Below, one piece after another: positions 1 to 6,819 of a stretch of 16,752 nucleotides of DNA (its first letter is position 1; every line of letters begins with the position of its first letter). Made by a program: the position numbers and the translations under genes. The stretch spans positions 1-16,752 of the forward strand of contig CALIRX010000042.1 in the NCBI GenBank assembly GCA_938042055.1, in the 5' to 3' direction. The DNA is from an uncultured Candidatus Saccharibacteria bacterium (GTDB lineage Bacteria > Patescibacteriota > Saccharimonadia > Saccharimonadales > Saccharimonadaceae). The notes beneath the pieces are model-generated. The model was not told where the DNA came from, ran no database searches, and saw nothing but the letters and a program-made list of their open reading frames with translations.

Positions 1-419
1 ATCTCTGCTTGACGATTCGTTAATTCACACTCGCGAACCTTCGCCTCCGCCACGCACCACTTTAAAAGCTGCGGTTTTTGACGATCGCTAAGCAGTGAAA
101 ATTCCTGAACTTTGGCATTTTTCTGCAGCCACTTATACGTTTTCGTTCGCTTATCAATTTTATCTTCCACCAAAATAATCGTCCTATCATCATCAAACTT
201 CACATCTGGAAGCTGCGACCAAATCTCAGAATTTTCGCTCAATTTTGAAATCAAATACACCGACGAGTTCATAAACAGCGTCTGTCCAATTGCTATTTCC
301 TGCATTCCAGCCAGCGTCAAATCTTCGCCATCATGTCGCGCCGCTTTTTCGTTGCCGATCAGCTTAGCAATTGCTTGCCGTTTCTCGAATTCATTTTCGC
401 CGTAAAAAAGGTAAATCAC
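1..419 (-). CDS. holA: DNA polymerase III delta subunit (HolA-like), N-terminal part, runs off the window
   Basis: Probable clamp-loader delta subunit, which opens the sliding clamp so that it can be placed on primed DNA. Only the first 139 codons are in the window. The protein begins MIYLFYGENEFEKRQAI, resembling the family's opening beta strand plus the 'YG-(D/E)-(D/N)' turn of the degenerate AAA+ fold. A later strand reads IILVEDKIDKRTKTYKWLQK, matching the family pattern of a hydrophobic strand, then 'D-K-R-x-K-x-Y-K-x-L-K-K', then a segment ending VQEF. As in other delta subunits no Walker A motif is expected. The start chosen is GTG at 419-417, which overlaps the mutM stop (GTGA, 4 bases) and has GGAGG four bases upstream, so translation is probably coupled to mutM. 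It is the last visible gene of the polA-unknown-mutM-holA run. Identification rests on short motifs and is probable rather than certain. Confidence 0.75.
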   Translation of the reverse strand, partial: MIYLFYGENEFEKRQAIAKLIGNEKAARHDGEDLTLAGMQEIAIGQTLFMNSSVYLISKLSENSEIWSQLPDVKFDDDRTIILVEDKIDKRTKTYKWLQKNAKVQEFSLLSDRQKPQLLKWCVAEAKVRECELTNRQAE

Positions 420-1294
420 TTCGCCTCCACTTGGCAAACTGGACAAATATGCGTACCGCGTCCAGAAACCTTCATCTTTACAATCTCTTGGTCAGGATGT
501 CGATGGCACAGCTGACCTTCCCGACGAAATACATGCGCAAACGACAGATAATTGCCCTTCCTGCCTTCAGCGTCAACATAATTTTTATCCGTCGAGCCGC
601 CCTGATCAATACTCAATTGCAAAATCTGGCGAAGTTCGTTAAACAAATCTTCCAATTGATCATCACTAACATTTCTGACACGCGTCTGAGGATGAATTTT
701 CGCAGCCCACAAAGCTTCATCGGCATAAATATTACCAACCCCAGCAATCACCGACTGATCAAGAAACGCTGGCTTTATCATCGAATTTTGCCGACGACGA
801 ATTCGCTTAATAAAGTCACCCGCTTCAGTTTTTTTATCGAGCGGTTCCGGACCAACTTTCTGCATAAATGGCAAATTTTCTATCTCATCAGTCGGCATCA
901 ATTTCATCCAGCCAAACTTACGCTGATCATTGAAAAATAAGTGTGAACCATCCGTAAAATCAATTTGCACTCGTGTCGACTTATCAGGCAATTCACCGAT
1001 CAAACTATCATTCGGATGACCACCAGCAAAACTATTAGCCCCACGAAAAATCAATTGCCCAGTCATCTTAAGATGTATCACCAACGAATAACGCGTATCA
1101 AGATCAATCATCAGCACTTTTGCACGACGTCGCACCGTCGTTACATGTGCACCGTATAAAAATTGCTGAACGTCAGTGGGTGAATTCGGAAAACTCTTTG
1201 GCGAATCAAATACCGTCGCTCGCACAACAGCCTGACCTGGCAGCAAATCCGCCAAACCGCGACGAACTGTCTCAACTTCGGGTAGTTCTGGCAT
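416..1294 (-). CDS. mutM: Formamidopyrimidine-DNA glycosylase (Fpg/MutM)
   Basis: Bifunctional base-excision repair enzyme that removes 8-oxoguanine and formamidopyrimidines and cuts the abasic site. The 292-residue length is slightly above the usual 270-280. The N terminus MPELPEVETVRRGL carries the catalytic Pro2 and Glu3. Lys59 in the 'RRRAKVL' segment corresponds to the conserved Lys57 of E. coli Fpg. The helix-two-turn-helix signature GVGNIYADEALW is present. The C-terminal zinc finger has ligands Cys263, His266, Cys284 and Cys287, so the second of the usual four cysteines is a histidine. Arg279 in SGRGTH, the phosphate-contacting residue, is kept. The stop TGA overlaps the holA-like GTG start. 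A possible SD (AGGA) lies 8 bases before the ATG. The upstream unknown gene ends 10 bases away, so this is an operon-internal gene. Confidence 0.96.
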   Translation of the reverse strand: MPELPEVETVRRGLADLLPGQAVVRATVFDSPKSFPNSPTDVQQFLYGAHVTTVRRRAKVLMIDLDTRYSLVIHLKMTGQLIFRGANSFAGGHPNDSLIGELPDKSTRVQIDFTDGSHLFFNDQRKFGWMKLMPTDEIENLPFMQKVGPEPLDKKTEAGDFIKRIRRRQNSMIKPAFLDQSVIAGVGNIYADEALWAAKIHPQTRVRNVSDDQLEDLFNELRQILQLSIDQGGSTDKNYVDAEGRKGNYLSFAHVFRREGQLCHRHPDQEIVKMKVSGRGTHICPVCQVEAK

Positions 1295-1304
1295 TCGGCA
1301 AGTC

Positions 1305-1952
1305 CTACAGCTTAAACAAAGCTTCTTCTTGACTTAGACCAATTCCAGCCGCCATTTTCTTACCGTCAGGAATTTGCTTCAAAAACATATCCAAAATCTC
1401 GTTTACGTTAGCTTGCGCCGAACCCTTAGAGCCGCTACAATCCGACGTCCACAAACTCTTCACAACGGAATTGTCCTTCAAAGTTTCGAATTTGTAAATT
1501 TTACCGCTAGCACAAATTCCCCGCAAATCGTTTTGCTGCTCAGTTAACGGCGTACCTTCCATCATTTTTCGCTTATCAAGCGCATAAACCAGCTCCGTAT
1601 AAGCCCTGCTGTTATTGTCCAATTTTTTCTCTGCAATCGGCTTATCCAAATATCCCTCGTACGTCGTCATTTCGCGAGATTCTGGCGAAATAGTGATGCT
1701 ATATGAGCGGAAATTCTCGTTCGCTACAATCGGTCCGCGTACCGTCAATCGAACCGCGCTTCCCACGTCCGTCGACAACAAAGCAACTTGCCCTACGTTA
1801 ACATTCTGATCTGTTGTTTGACCTGAATCATTTTTGCCAAATAATGCTCGACCAATCGCAATAACCGCTGCTACCGCCACAACCGTGATAACAATAACCA
1901 GCAAAATTGGTACAAATCGAGAAAATGAATTTCGTCGTTGAGTGTATTTCAT
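1305..1952 (-). CDS. Membrane-anchored protein of unknown function (215 aa)
   Basis: I do not recognise a family. The N terminus is basic (MKYTQRRNSFSR) and is followed by one hydrophobic segment at about residues 14-37, consistent with a single-pass anchor with a short cytoplasmic tail and an extracytoplasmic body of about 175 residues. There is no lipobox. The body has exactly two cysteines, Cys147 and Cys172, which could form a disulfide if the domain is outside; that is inference. The start is the ATG at 1952-1950, which sits 6 bases after an extended -10 element and has no Shine-Dalgarno, so it is probably translated from a leaderless mRNA. It lies between polA (21 bases upstream) and mutM (10 bases downstream) and may also be read through from polA. 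Confidence 0.85.
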   Translation of the reverse strand: MKYTQRRNSFSRFVPILLVIVITVVAVAAVIAIGRALFGKNDSGQTTDQNVNVGQVALLSTDVGSAVRLTVRGPIVANENFRSYSITISPESREMTTYEGYLDKPIAEKKLDNNSRAYTELVYALDKRKMMEGTPLTEQQNDLRGICASGKIYKFETLKDNSVVKSLWTSDCSGSKGSAQANVNEILDMFLKQIPDGKKMAAGIGLSQEEALFKL

Positions 1953-1958
1953 GGCGTA

Positions 1959-1967
1959 ATTATACCA
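1959..1967 (-). promoter_or_regulatory. Extended -10 promoter of the 215-aa membrane protein gene
   Basis: Reads TGgTATAAT on the minus strand, with the TATAAT hexamer at 1964-1959. Six bases (TACGCC) separate it from the ATG at 1952. No -35 match is present at 17-base spacing. Transcription should begin at or one base before the start codon. This would give the mutM/holA part of the cluster its own promoter downstream of polA. Confidence 0.7.
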
Positions 1968-1973
1968 TATTTT

Positions 1974-4511
1974 CTACACTTCACCCCAATTTGCGCCCGT
2001 ACCAACATCTACTTTCAATTTAATCGGCAATTCTGGACAAACGCCTTCCATTTCCGCTTTCATAATCTCGCTGACTTTCTGGACGTCTTCAGGTTTGCAT
2101 TCCACCAAAATCGAATCATGAACCTGTAAAATCGCATCAGCCAAGCCCGACAATTTATCCTCCAGCCGAATCATTGCCAATTTCATCAAATCCGCTTCCG
2201 TGCCTTGAATTGGCATATTCATCGCAGCTCTTTCTGCCGAAGATCGCACCATAAAATTGCTCGATTTTACATCAGGCGTTGGTCGTCGCCTGCCAAAATA
2301 CGTTTCGACAAACCCCTGTTCTCGCGCTTGAGTTAAAATTTTATCCAAGTACTGACGAATCGGCTTTCGCACCTCAAAATAATGATCAATAAACTTTTTC
2401 GCCTCTGTAAATGACATTCCCGTAGCCGCCGCCAAACCGTGCGGGCTCATTCCGTAAAGTACACCAAAATTGATCACTTTTGCTGCTCTGCGCTGAGATT
2501 TACTTACTTCATCAATTGATATTCCGTATGTTTCCGCCGCCGTTTTTGCGTGAATATCAACATCGCTATTAAAGTCTTCAATCAATTTCTCGTCGCCCGC
2601 CAGCACAGCCGCCAACCTCAGCTCAAATTGCGAATAATCTGCGCCGACAAAAACTTTGCCATCACTCGGAACAAACGCTTGACGGATTTTCCTGCCCAAT
2701 TCAGTCCGCACCGGAATATTCTGTAAATTCGGATTTGTACTACTCAGCCGCCCCGTGCTGGTTACGTCCTGATTGAATGTAGTGTGAATTCGCCCATCAG
2801 TCGCCATCAATTTTGGTAACGCCTCAATGTATGTGCTGATCAACTTGGTCAATTCTCGATATCGCTCAATCAACTCGATAATCGGATGTTGTCCGCGCAA
2901 TTTATCCAACTCTTTTTGACCTGTCGAATATCCGGTTTTTCCCTTTTTTATGCCCGCGGTTGGTAATTGTAATTTGGTAAATAAAACCTCAGAAAGTTGC
3001 GCTGGACTAGACGCGTTAAACTCATATCCAGCCATGGAATACATTTGTTGTTCAAGCCCGCTGACTTCCGCCGCCAGCTCATCGCCCATCTGTTTTAATA
3101 GCGTATCATCCAACTTCATCCCGCGTTTTTCCATCTGGAATAGCGCCCAAATTACTGGAAAATCAAACTCATAAGCCACACGCGCAATTTGCGAATTGTT
3201 CGACATGTAAACTTTTTGTTCACGATAAATTTTATGCAAGCGAGCCAATTGATAAGGTGCGGAATTATCGTCAGAAAAATCACCAGACAATGCATTCAAA
3301 CTACGATCGCGCTTCAGCGGATCAATCAAAAACGCTGCCTGCTCAATATCCCAAACTTCATGAAAACGCACCGCCACGCCATAATTATCCAGCGCGTGAT
3401 ATAACCGTTTGACATCCGCCGCAATCACAGTTCCCTGCGCCAGTAATTGCCATATAGATTGACTAATTTCATCAATTTTCGCCGTCCACGCTGATTCAGG
3501 ATTTGAGCTTATGTAAATTACGTCAGGCTCCGACGAATCGATATATATTATATTTTCCGCCTCAAACATCGGCATATCGGGCAATTTTTCAATTCGTGGA
3601 ATATCCAACTTCGGTTCTTCTTTTTTCTCATTTTCCGCCATTTGCATTGTTTTTGGCAATCGTCCAATCAGCGAATTAAACTCCAACTTCTGCAGAATTT
3701 CCGTTACTCGCGTAAAGTCGCAATCATTAACATCCGCCACATCCCAGTCCAGCTCAATCGGTGCGTCCGTCCAAATTTCCGCCACTTGCTTGGTTAGGTA
3801 TGCCGACTCACGACCATTTTCCAACTTCGTTCGCAAAGCGCCTTTTTGCTCGTCCAAATGCTCATAAACTCCGTCCAGAGTTTCGTATTCTTGCAATAAT
3901 TTCACCGCCGTTTTCTCACCAATTCCCGGCACTCCCGGTAAATTGTCACTTGAATCGCCCTTCAAAGCCTTCAGGTCTAAGAATTGTTCCGTCCGAATTC
4001 CGTATTTTTCTTCAAAGTGTTCCGCTGTGAATTCTTCGATGTTCCTTAAACCATTTTTCATGGCGTAAACTTTGGTTATCGGTGATATCAATTGCAATGC
4101 GTCCAAATCCGACGTTATCAAGCACGTTTCAATTCCACGAGATTCCGCCTGTCTGGCAAACGCACCCATAATATCGTCCGCCTCGTAATCATCAATTTCA
4201 TAAAGCGGCCAGCCAAACGCATCAAGCAGCTCGTGTAAAATCGGGATTTGCTGATAAAAATCATCTGGCGCTGGCTTGCGACCAGCTTTATATTCTGGAT
4301 ATAATTCCCGCCGTTTGCGAATATTCGTGCCTCGTTTATCCCAAGCTACCGCCACATAATCCGGCTCCAATTTCTTAATTAACTCAATTGCCAAACTTAC
4401 AAATCCATACACACCACCAGTCGGAGTTCCGTCAGCCATCGACAATCCCGGCATAGCATAATAACCTCGGTAAAACACCGACTTTCCATCAATAACCACT
4501 AGACGCTTCAT
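1974..4511 (-). CDS. polA: DNA polymerase I
   Basis: Fills gaps and removes RNA primers during replication and repair. The 845 residues hold three regions. Residues 1-285 form a 5'-3' exonuclease (DGKSVFYRGYYAM, EADDIMG at 110-116, TSDLDALQL, and the helix-hairpin-helix LKGDSSDNLPGVPGIGEKTA). Residues 310-450 are a decayed 3'-5' exonuclease-like domain. Residues 455-845 are the polymerase, with motif A DYSQFELR (Asp625), motif B RRAAKVINFGVLYG (Arg674, Lys678, Phe682) and motif C QVHDS (Asp799). The proofreading domain lacks the Asp-x-Glu pair and the last catalytic aspartate, so proofreading is probably absent, as in Taq-type enzymes. The start ATG at 4511 has an extended -10 element 6 bases upstream and no Shine-Dalgarno. 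Confidence 0.98.
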   Translation of the reverse strand: MKRLVVIDGKSVFYRGYYAMPGLSMADGTPTGGVYGFVSLAIELIKKLEPDYVAVAWDKRGTNIRKRRELYPEYKAGRKPAPDDFYQQIPILHELLDAFGWPLYEIDDYEADDIMGAFARQAESRGIETCLITSDLDALQLISPITKVYAMKNGLRNIEEFTAEHFEEKYGIRTEQFLDLKALKGDSSDNLPGVPGIGEKTAVKLLQEYETLDGVYEHLDEQKGALRTKLENGRESAYLTKQVAEIWTDAPIELDWDVADVNDCDFTRVTEILQKLEFNSLIGRLPKTMQMAENEKKEEPKLDIPRIEKLPDMPMFEAENIIYIDSSEPDVIYISSNPESAWTAKIDEISQSIWQLLAQGTVIAADVKRLYHALDNYGVAVRFHEVWDIEQAAFLIDPLKRDRSLNALSGDFSDDNSAPYQLARLHKIYREQKVYMSNNSQIARVAYEFDFPVIWALFQMEKRGMKLDDTLLKQMGDELAAEVSGLEQQMYSMAGYEFNASSPAQLSEVLFTKLQLPTAGIKKGKTGYSTGQKELDKLRGQHPIIELIERYRELTKLISTYIEALPKLMATDGRIHTTFNQDVTSTGRLSSTNPNLQNIPVRTELGRKIRQAFVPSDGKVFVGADYSQFELRLAAVLAGDEKLIEDFNSDVDIHAKTAAETYGISIDEVSKSQRRAAKVINFGVLYGMSPHGLAAATGMSFTEAKKFIDHYFEVRKPIRQYLDKILTQAREQGFVETYFGRRRPTPDVKSSNFMVRSSAERAAMNMPIQGTEADLMKLAMIRLEDKLSGLADAILQVHDSILVECKPEDVQKVSEIMKAEMEGVCPELPIKLKVDVGTGANWGEV

Positions 4512-4517
4512 ACTTCT

Positions 4518-4526
4518 ATTGTAGCA
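4518..4526 (-). promoter_or_regulatory. Extended -10 promoter of polA
   Basis: Reads TGcTACAAT on the minus strand, with the hexamer at 4523-4518, then AGAAGT (6 bases), then the ATG at 4511. It lies in the 30-base gap after the 230-aa unknown gene. There is no convincing -35 at 16-18 bases. The predicted transcript starts at the polA start codon. Confidence 0.7.
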
Positions 4527-4541
4527 TTGTCAGAGAGTTGA

Positions 4542-5234
4542 TTATTGACGCCTCAGCAAGTTTTGTTGTATTCTCCCATAATCATCATAAATCTTCCCAA
4601 ATATTTCTTTAGCATTGAAAGAATTATTGCCCTGTTTTTTCAGCCATTTCTCGTATCTCTCATAGATTTCTCTAAGTTCTTCCATAGAACTGTAGGAGTC
4701 ATTATCGTGTTTCGTCCTACGCCTATGAATCTCCCACTTTTCCCTTTCGTAATTGAAGAGGTGACAGTATTCACTTGTCTTATTTATATCTGTCTTATCG
4801 CTCGTTATTATATGCAATAATTCTGCCTCACCAAAATTATCAAATCCGACAGAAAATGTATAAATCGATCCCTGTAATATAGAAATAGAAGTAGGCACAA
4901 AATCAACTATAGAAAGATCATCTATAAAAACATAATCAAACTTATCTTTATCGTATGGCATCTTATACATCTGATATTGATCTTTCGGATTAGGTGACGA
5001 AGTGTCAGGATTCTTCCAAATCATCCATACCTGACCATACTGATCAATAACAGGTTCGTTAACAAATCTTTCCCATGCTTTATTACGATCAAAATTTGAT
5101 TCTAGCTCCTCAACTTGTTTTAATATATTACCCCATTGAACTTCTTTACGATATTCTATTAAACGGCGCCAGATACTAAAATCAGAAAGTGGATCCTGAG
5201 GTAACTCTTCAGTATGTACATGAAGCGGTTCCAT
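4542..5234 (-). CDS. Unknown protein (230 aa), possible accessory gene
   Basis: I do not recognise this protein. It is polar, with many aromatic and charged residues, no signal peptide and no membrane segment. Visible stretches include WRRLIEYRKEVQWGNIL, a central beta-like region (VFIDDLSIVDFV, IYTFSVGFDNFGEAELLHI) and a charged C-terminal helix (MEELREIYERYEKWLKKQ). The frame is open up to 5342. I place the start at the ATG at 5234 because a strong promoter (TTGACA, 17 bases, TATGTT) lies just upstream, inside the longer frame; starts before it could not be made from that transcript. An ATG at 5252 overlaps the -10 and is unlikely. The gene is visibly richer in A/T codons (AAT, TAT, ATA, AAA) than polA or dnaG, which suggests a different history. 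It ends 30 bases before polA. Confidence 0.7.
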   Translation of the reverse strand: MEPLHVHTEELPQDPLSDFSIWRRLIEYRKEVQWGNILKQVEELESNFDRNKAWERFVNEPVIDQYGQVWMIWKNPDTSSPNPKDQYQMYKMPYDKDKFDYVFIDDLSIVDFVPTSISILQGSIYTFSVGFDNFGEAELLHIITSDKTDINKTSEYCHLFNYEREKWEIHRRRTKHDNDSYSSMEELREIYERYEKWLKKQGNNSFNAKEIFGKIYDDYGRIQQNLLRRQ

Positions 5235-5247
5235 AATACTTATCACA

Positions 5248-5276
5248 AACATACTCTCTATTTGGAAGAATGTCAA
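5248..5276 (-). promoter_or_regulatory. Consensus sigma-70 promoter of the 230-aa unknown gene
   Basis: Minus strand: -35 TTGACA (5276-5271, perfect), a 17-base spacer, and -10 TATGTT (5253-5248, 4 of 6). Thirteen bases separate the -10 from the ATG at 5234, so the 5' leader would be only about 6 bases. This is the only perfect -35 hexamer I found near a gene start here. Confidence 0.65.
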
Positions 5277-5392
5277 CAAATTGTTAAAATTAGTACATGA
5301 CACAACCATACCCGCCACCCACCTTGTCCGCCCTGATAGCATATTATGCTACTGACCAGTATCGCAAAGAGCCCAAGCCGGCCACATTATAA

Positions 5393-5401
5393 TGCTATAA
5401 T
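5393..5401 (+). promoter_or_regulatory. Extended -10 promoter and leader of the 5463 gene
   Basis: Reads TGcTATAAT, with the hexamer at 5396-5401. A second TATAAT overlaps upstream at 5388-5393 inside the palindrome ATTATAAT, which could also act on the minus strand. The start site would be near 5408, giving a leader of about 55 bases. That leader contains a G-run at 5450-5455 which can pair with the anti-Shine-Dalgarno using one G-U, 7 bases before the ATG at 5463. Confidence 0.5.
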
Positions 5402-5462
5402 GAAGATATCGCGCGAGCTACTAAAAGACAGTGCGGGCCGATAAATCACGGGGGGTAAAAGT

Positions 5463-6092
5463 ATGTTTGAAGGCAAGACATTTGAATACGATCCGGGTTA
5501 TGATCCGGAACGGCTTGACGGTGGTGGCGATAACACCGAATCTACACCAGAGCGCAACCGCGAAGTGACACCGCTCATCATTAACGTTGATTGTCCAGAA
5601 TATAGCGTCACGTCCGAAAATCCATATCGCTACGATGCCAACCCACCCCGCCCGCTTGATACCATAGCCGCTACAATTGAAGCACCAATTCGCCAACATT
5701 TTATGGGTCGGAATATACTGCTGCGCGGTATCCAGTCGGCACACTTTGGCGTAAGCGATCGCCAGCAACTCATCAAGGAAATAGTCGCCAGAGGAGGCGA
5801 TAGCTTCACGGTGCAATCTGCTGACCCAACCTATGACATGCATGCTCGACGATGCGACAACTATAGCGGCGAGGAAATTTTCGCCCTGCTACAGGCGTTT
5901 CATACTTACAAACCCAAGTGCGATGAGCTACCGCTCGCTCCTGTTGATATCTGGCAGGTGTTCGACGGCGAGAGTTACGAAGAAATCGAGTATCTCCATC
6001 CCCGGCACAAGATACCTACGCGCGACCGCTATAAACTGCGGCCCGGCTTCAGCCCTCAGGATGCCCTGCTGGCGATCGTCGTGGTAAATTAA
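5463..6092 (+). CDS. Unknown soluble protein (209 aa)
   Basis: I do not recognise this protein. It is acidic, with a proline- and glycine-rich N-terminal third (EYDPGYDPERLDGGG), and has no signal peptide or membrane segment. The central part (IRQHFMGRNILLRGIQ, then VSDRQQLIKEIVARGGDSF) looks helical. Three scattered cysteines do not form an obvious metal site. The start ATG has a G-rich Shine-Dalgarno 7 bases upstream and an extended -10 about 60 bases upstream, so expression signals support the frame. By eye its codons are more GC-rich than those of the neighbouring core genes, in contrast to the AT-rich unknown gene on the other side of the divergent promoter region. A minus-strand open frame over its 5' half lacks such signals and was not chosen. 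It stands alone between the divergent 230-aa gene and the kinase-like gene. Confidence 0.65.
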   Translation: MFEGKTFEYDPGYDPERLDGGGDNTESTPERNREVTPLIINVDCPEYSVTSENPYRYDANPPRPLDTIAATIEAPIRQHFMGRNILLRGIQSAHFGVSDRQQLIKEIVARGGDSFTVQSADPTYDMHARRCDNYSGEEIFALLQAFHTYKPKCDELPLAPVDIWQVFDGESYEEIEYLHPRHKIPTRDRYKLRPGFSPQDALLAIVVVN

Positions 6093-6189
6093 CCATTCTA
6101 ACCGGGGCCGACTGTTTCATATCAAAGTCAAGAGCTCCAGAACAAACTACTCGCAGGAATCAACACAACCAACCGGCAGCCACACCTGT

Positions 6190-6218
6190 TTGCCACCCAG
6201 CTGAAGAGCTGTTACAAT
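6190..6218 (+). promoter_or_regulatory. Promoter of the P-loop kinase-like gene (-35, extended -10)
   Basis: -35 TTGCCA (6190-6195, 5 of 6), a 17-base spacer, then TGtTACAAT (hexamer 6213-6218). AATCCCC (7 bases) separates it from the ATG at 6226. The spacer holds a small hairpin, CAGCT-GAAG-AGCTG (6198-6211), whose right arm covers the TG of the extended element; it may be chance. The gap 6093-6225 shows nothing else, including no convincing terminator for the 5463 gene. Confidence 0.75.
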
Positions 6219-6225
6219 AATCCCC

Positions 6226-6819
6226 ATGAGTACAAGCGAGCATAGCTGCAAAATTATCGCCCTTGTCGGTCTGGCCGGTAGCGGCAAAAGTTCGGCGGTC
6301 GAATATTTGACAGAAAAAGGATTTCCAAAAATTTACTTCGGTGGCGTTATTTATAAAGCCATGGACGAGGCTGGAATTGAAAAAACTTGGGACAATCAAC
6401 AACAATTTCGCGAAGAAATTCGTCGCCGCGAAGGCAAAGATTTCGTAATCAAACGCGTCATAAAAAACATCCACGATTTGATTAATGCTGGTCAAAATAA
6501 AATCGTTTTGGATGGATTATACACTTGGAGTGAATATAAATTCCTTAAGCACGAATTCCCTGGACAAGTTGTCGTTATTGCTATTGTTACACCAAAATAC
6601 CTCCGTTATCAACGAATGGCTAAACGCATAGAGCGCCCAATGCAACCGCACGAAGTTGATCAGCGCGACTGGTCAGAAATCGAGAATTTGGAAAAAGGTG
6701 GACCAATTGCTATTGCTGATTATTTCATCATTAACGACGGCAGCCTCGAGCAATTACACCAAAAAATAGACGCCGCAACTCACGACGCCCATTTTTGTAA
6801 ATCGCCCGAACAGTGTTAA
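6226..6819 (+). CDS. P-loop kinase-like ATPase (UPF0200 / dephospho-CoA kinase-like)
   Basis: Probable small-molecule kinase of the adenylate-kinase/dephospho-CoA-kinase superfamily; the substrate is unknown. Walker A GLAGSGKS lies at about residues 15-22 after a short polar N terminus. A hydrophobic strand ending in Asp (KIVLDGLYTWSEYKFL) fits the 'DG' strand of this superfamily. YQRMAKRIERP resembles the arginine-rich lid. The C-terminal pattern RDWSEIENLEKGGPIAIADYFIINDGS matches the 'E-x(n)-G-x-x-x-A-D-x-x-I-x-N-x-G' ending that I associate with UPF0200 and CoaE-like proteins. The length of 197 aa is typical. The ATG follows a promoter by 7 bases without a Shine-Dalgarno, implying a leaderless mRNA. 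The TAA stop directly abuts the rpoD stop from the opposite strand. Assignment to the fold is firm; assignment to UPF0200 is from memory of the motif. Confidence 0.8.
   Translation: MSTSEHSCKIIALVGLAGSGKSSAVEYLTEKGFPKIYFGGVIYKAMDEAGIEKTWDNQQQFREEIRRREGKDFVIKRVIKNIHDLINAGQNKIVLDGLYTWSEYKFLKHEFPGQVVVIAIVTPKYLRYQRMAKRIERPMQPHEVDQRDWSEIENLEKGGPIAIADYFIINDGSLEQLHQKIDAATHDAHFCKSPEQC

Noticed and set aside
371..940. Long plus-strand open frame of 189 codons
   Set aside because: It lies wholly over mutM and the holA-like start on the other strand, has low-complexity shadow composition and no promoter or ribosome site.
5235..5342. N-terminal extension of the 230-aa unknown protein up to the ATG at 5342
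   Set aside because: The extension spans a perfect -35 and a good -10 placed to serve the ATG at 5234, and its residues look unlike the rest of the protein.
5421..5843. Minus-strand open frame of 140 codons opposite the 5463 gene
   Set aside because: No ribosome site or promoter is seen for it, whereas the plus-strand frame is longer and has both; it is treated as a shadow.
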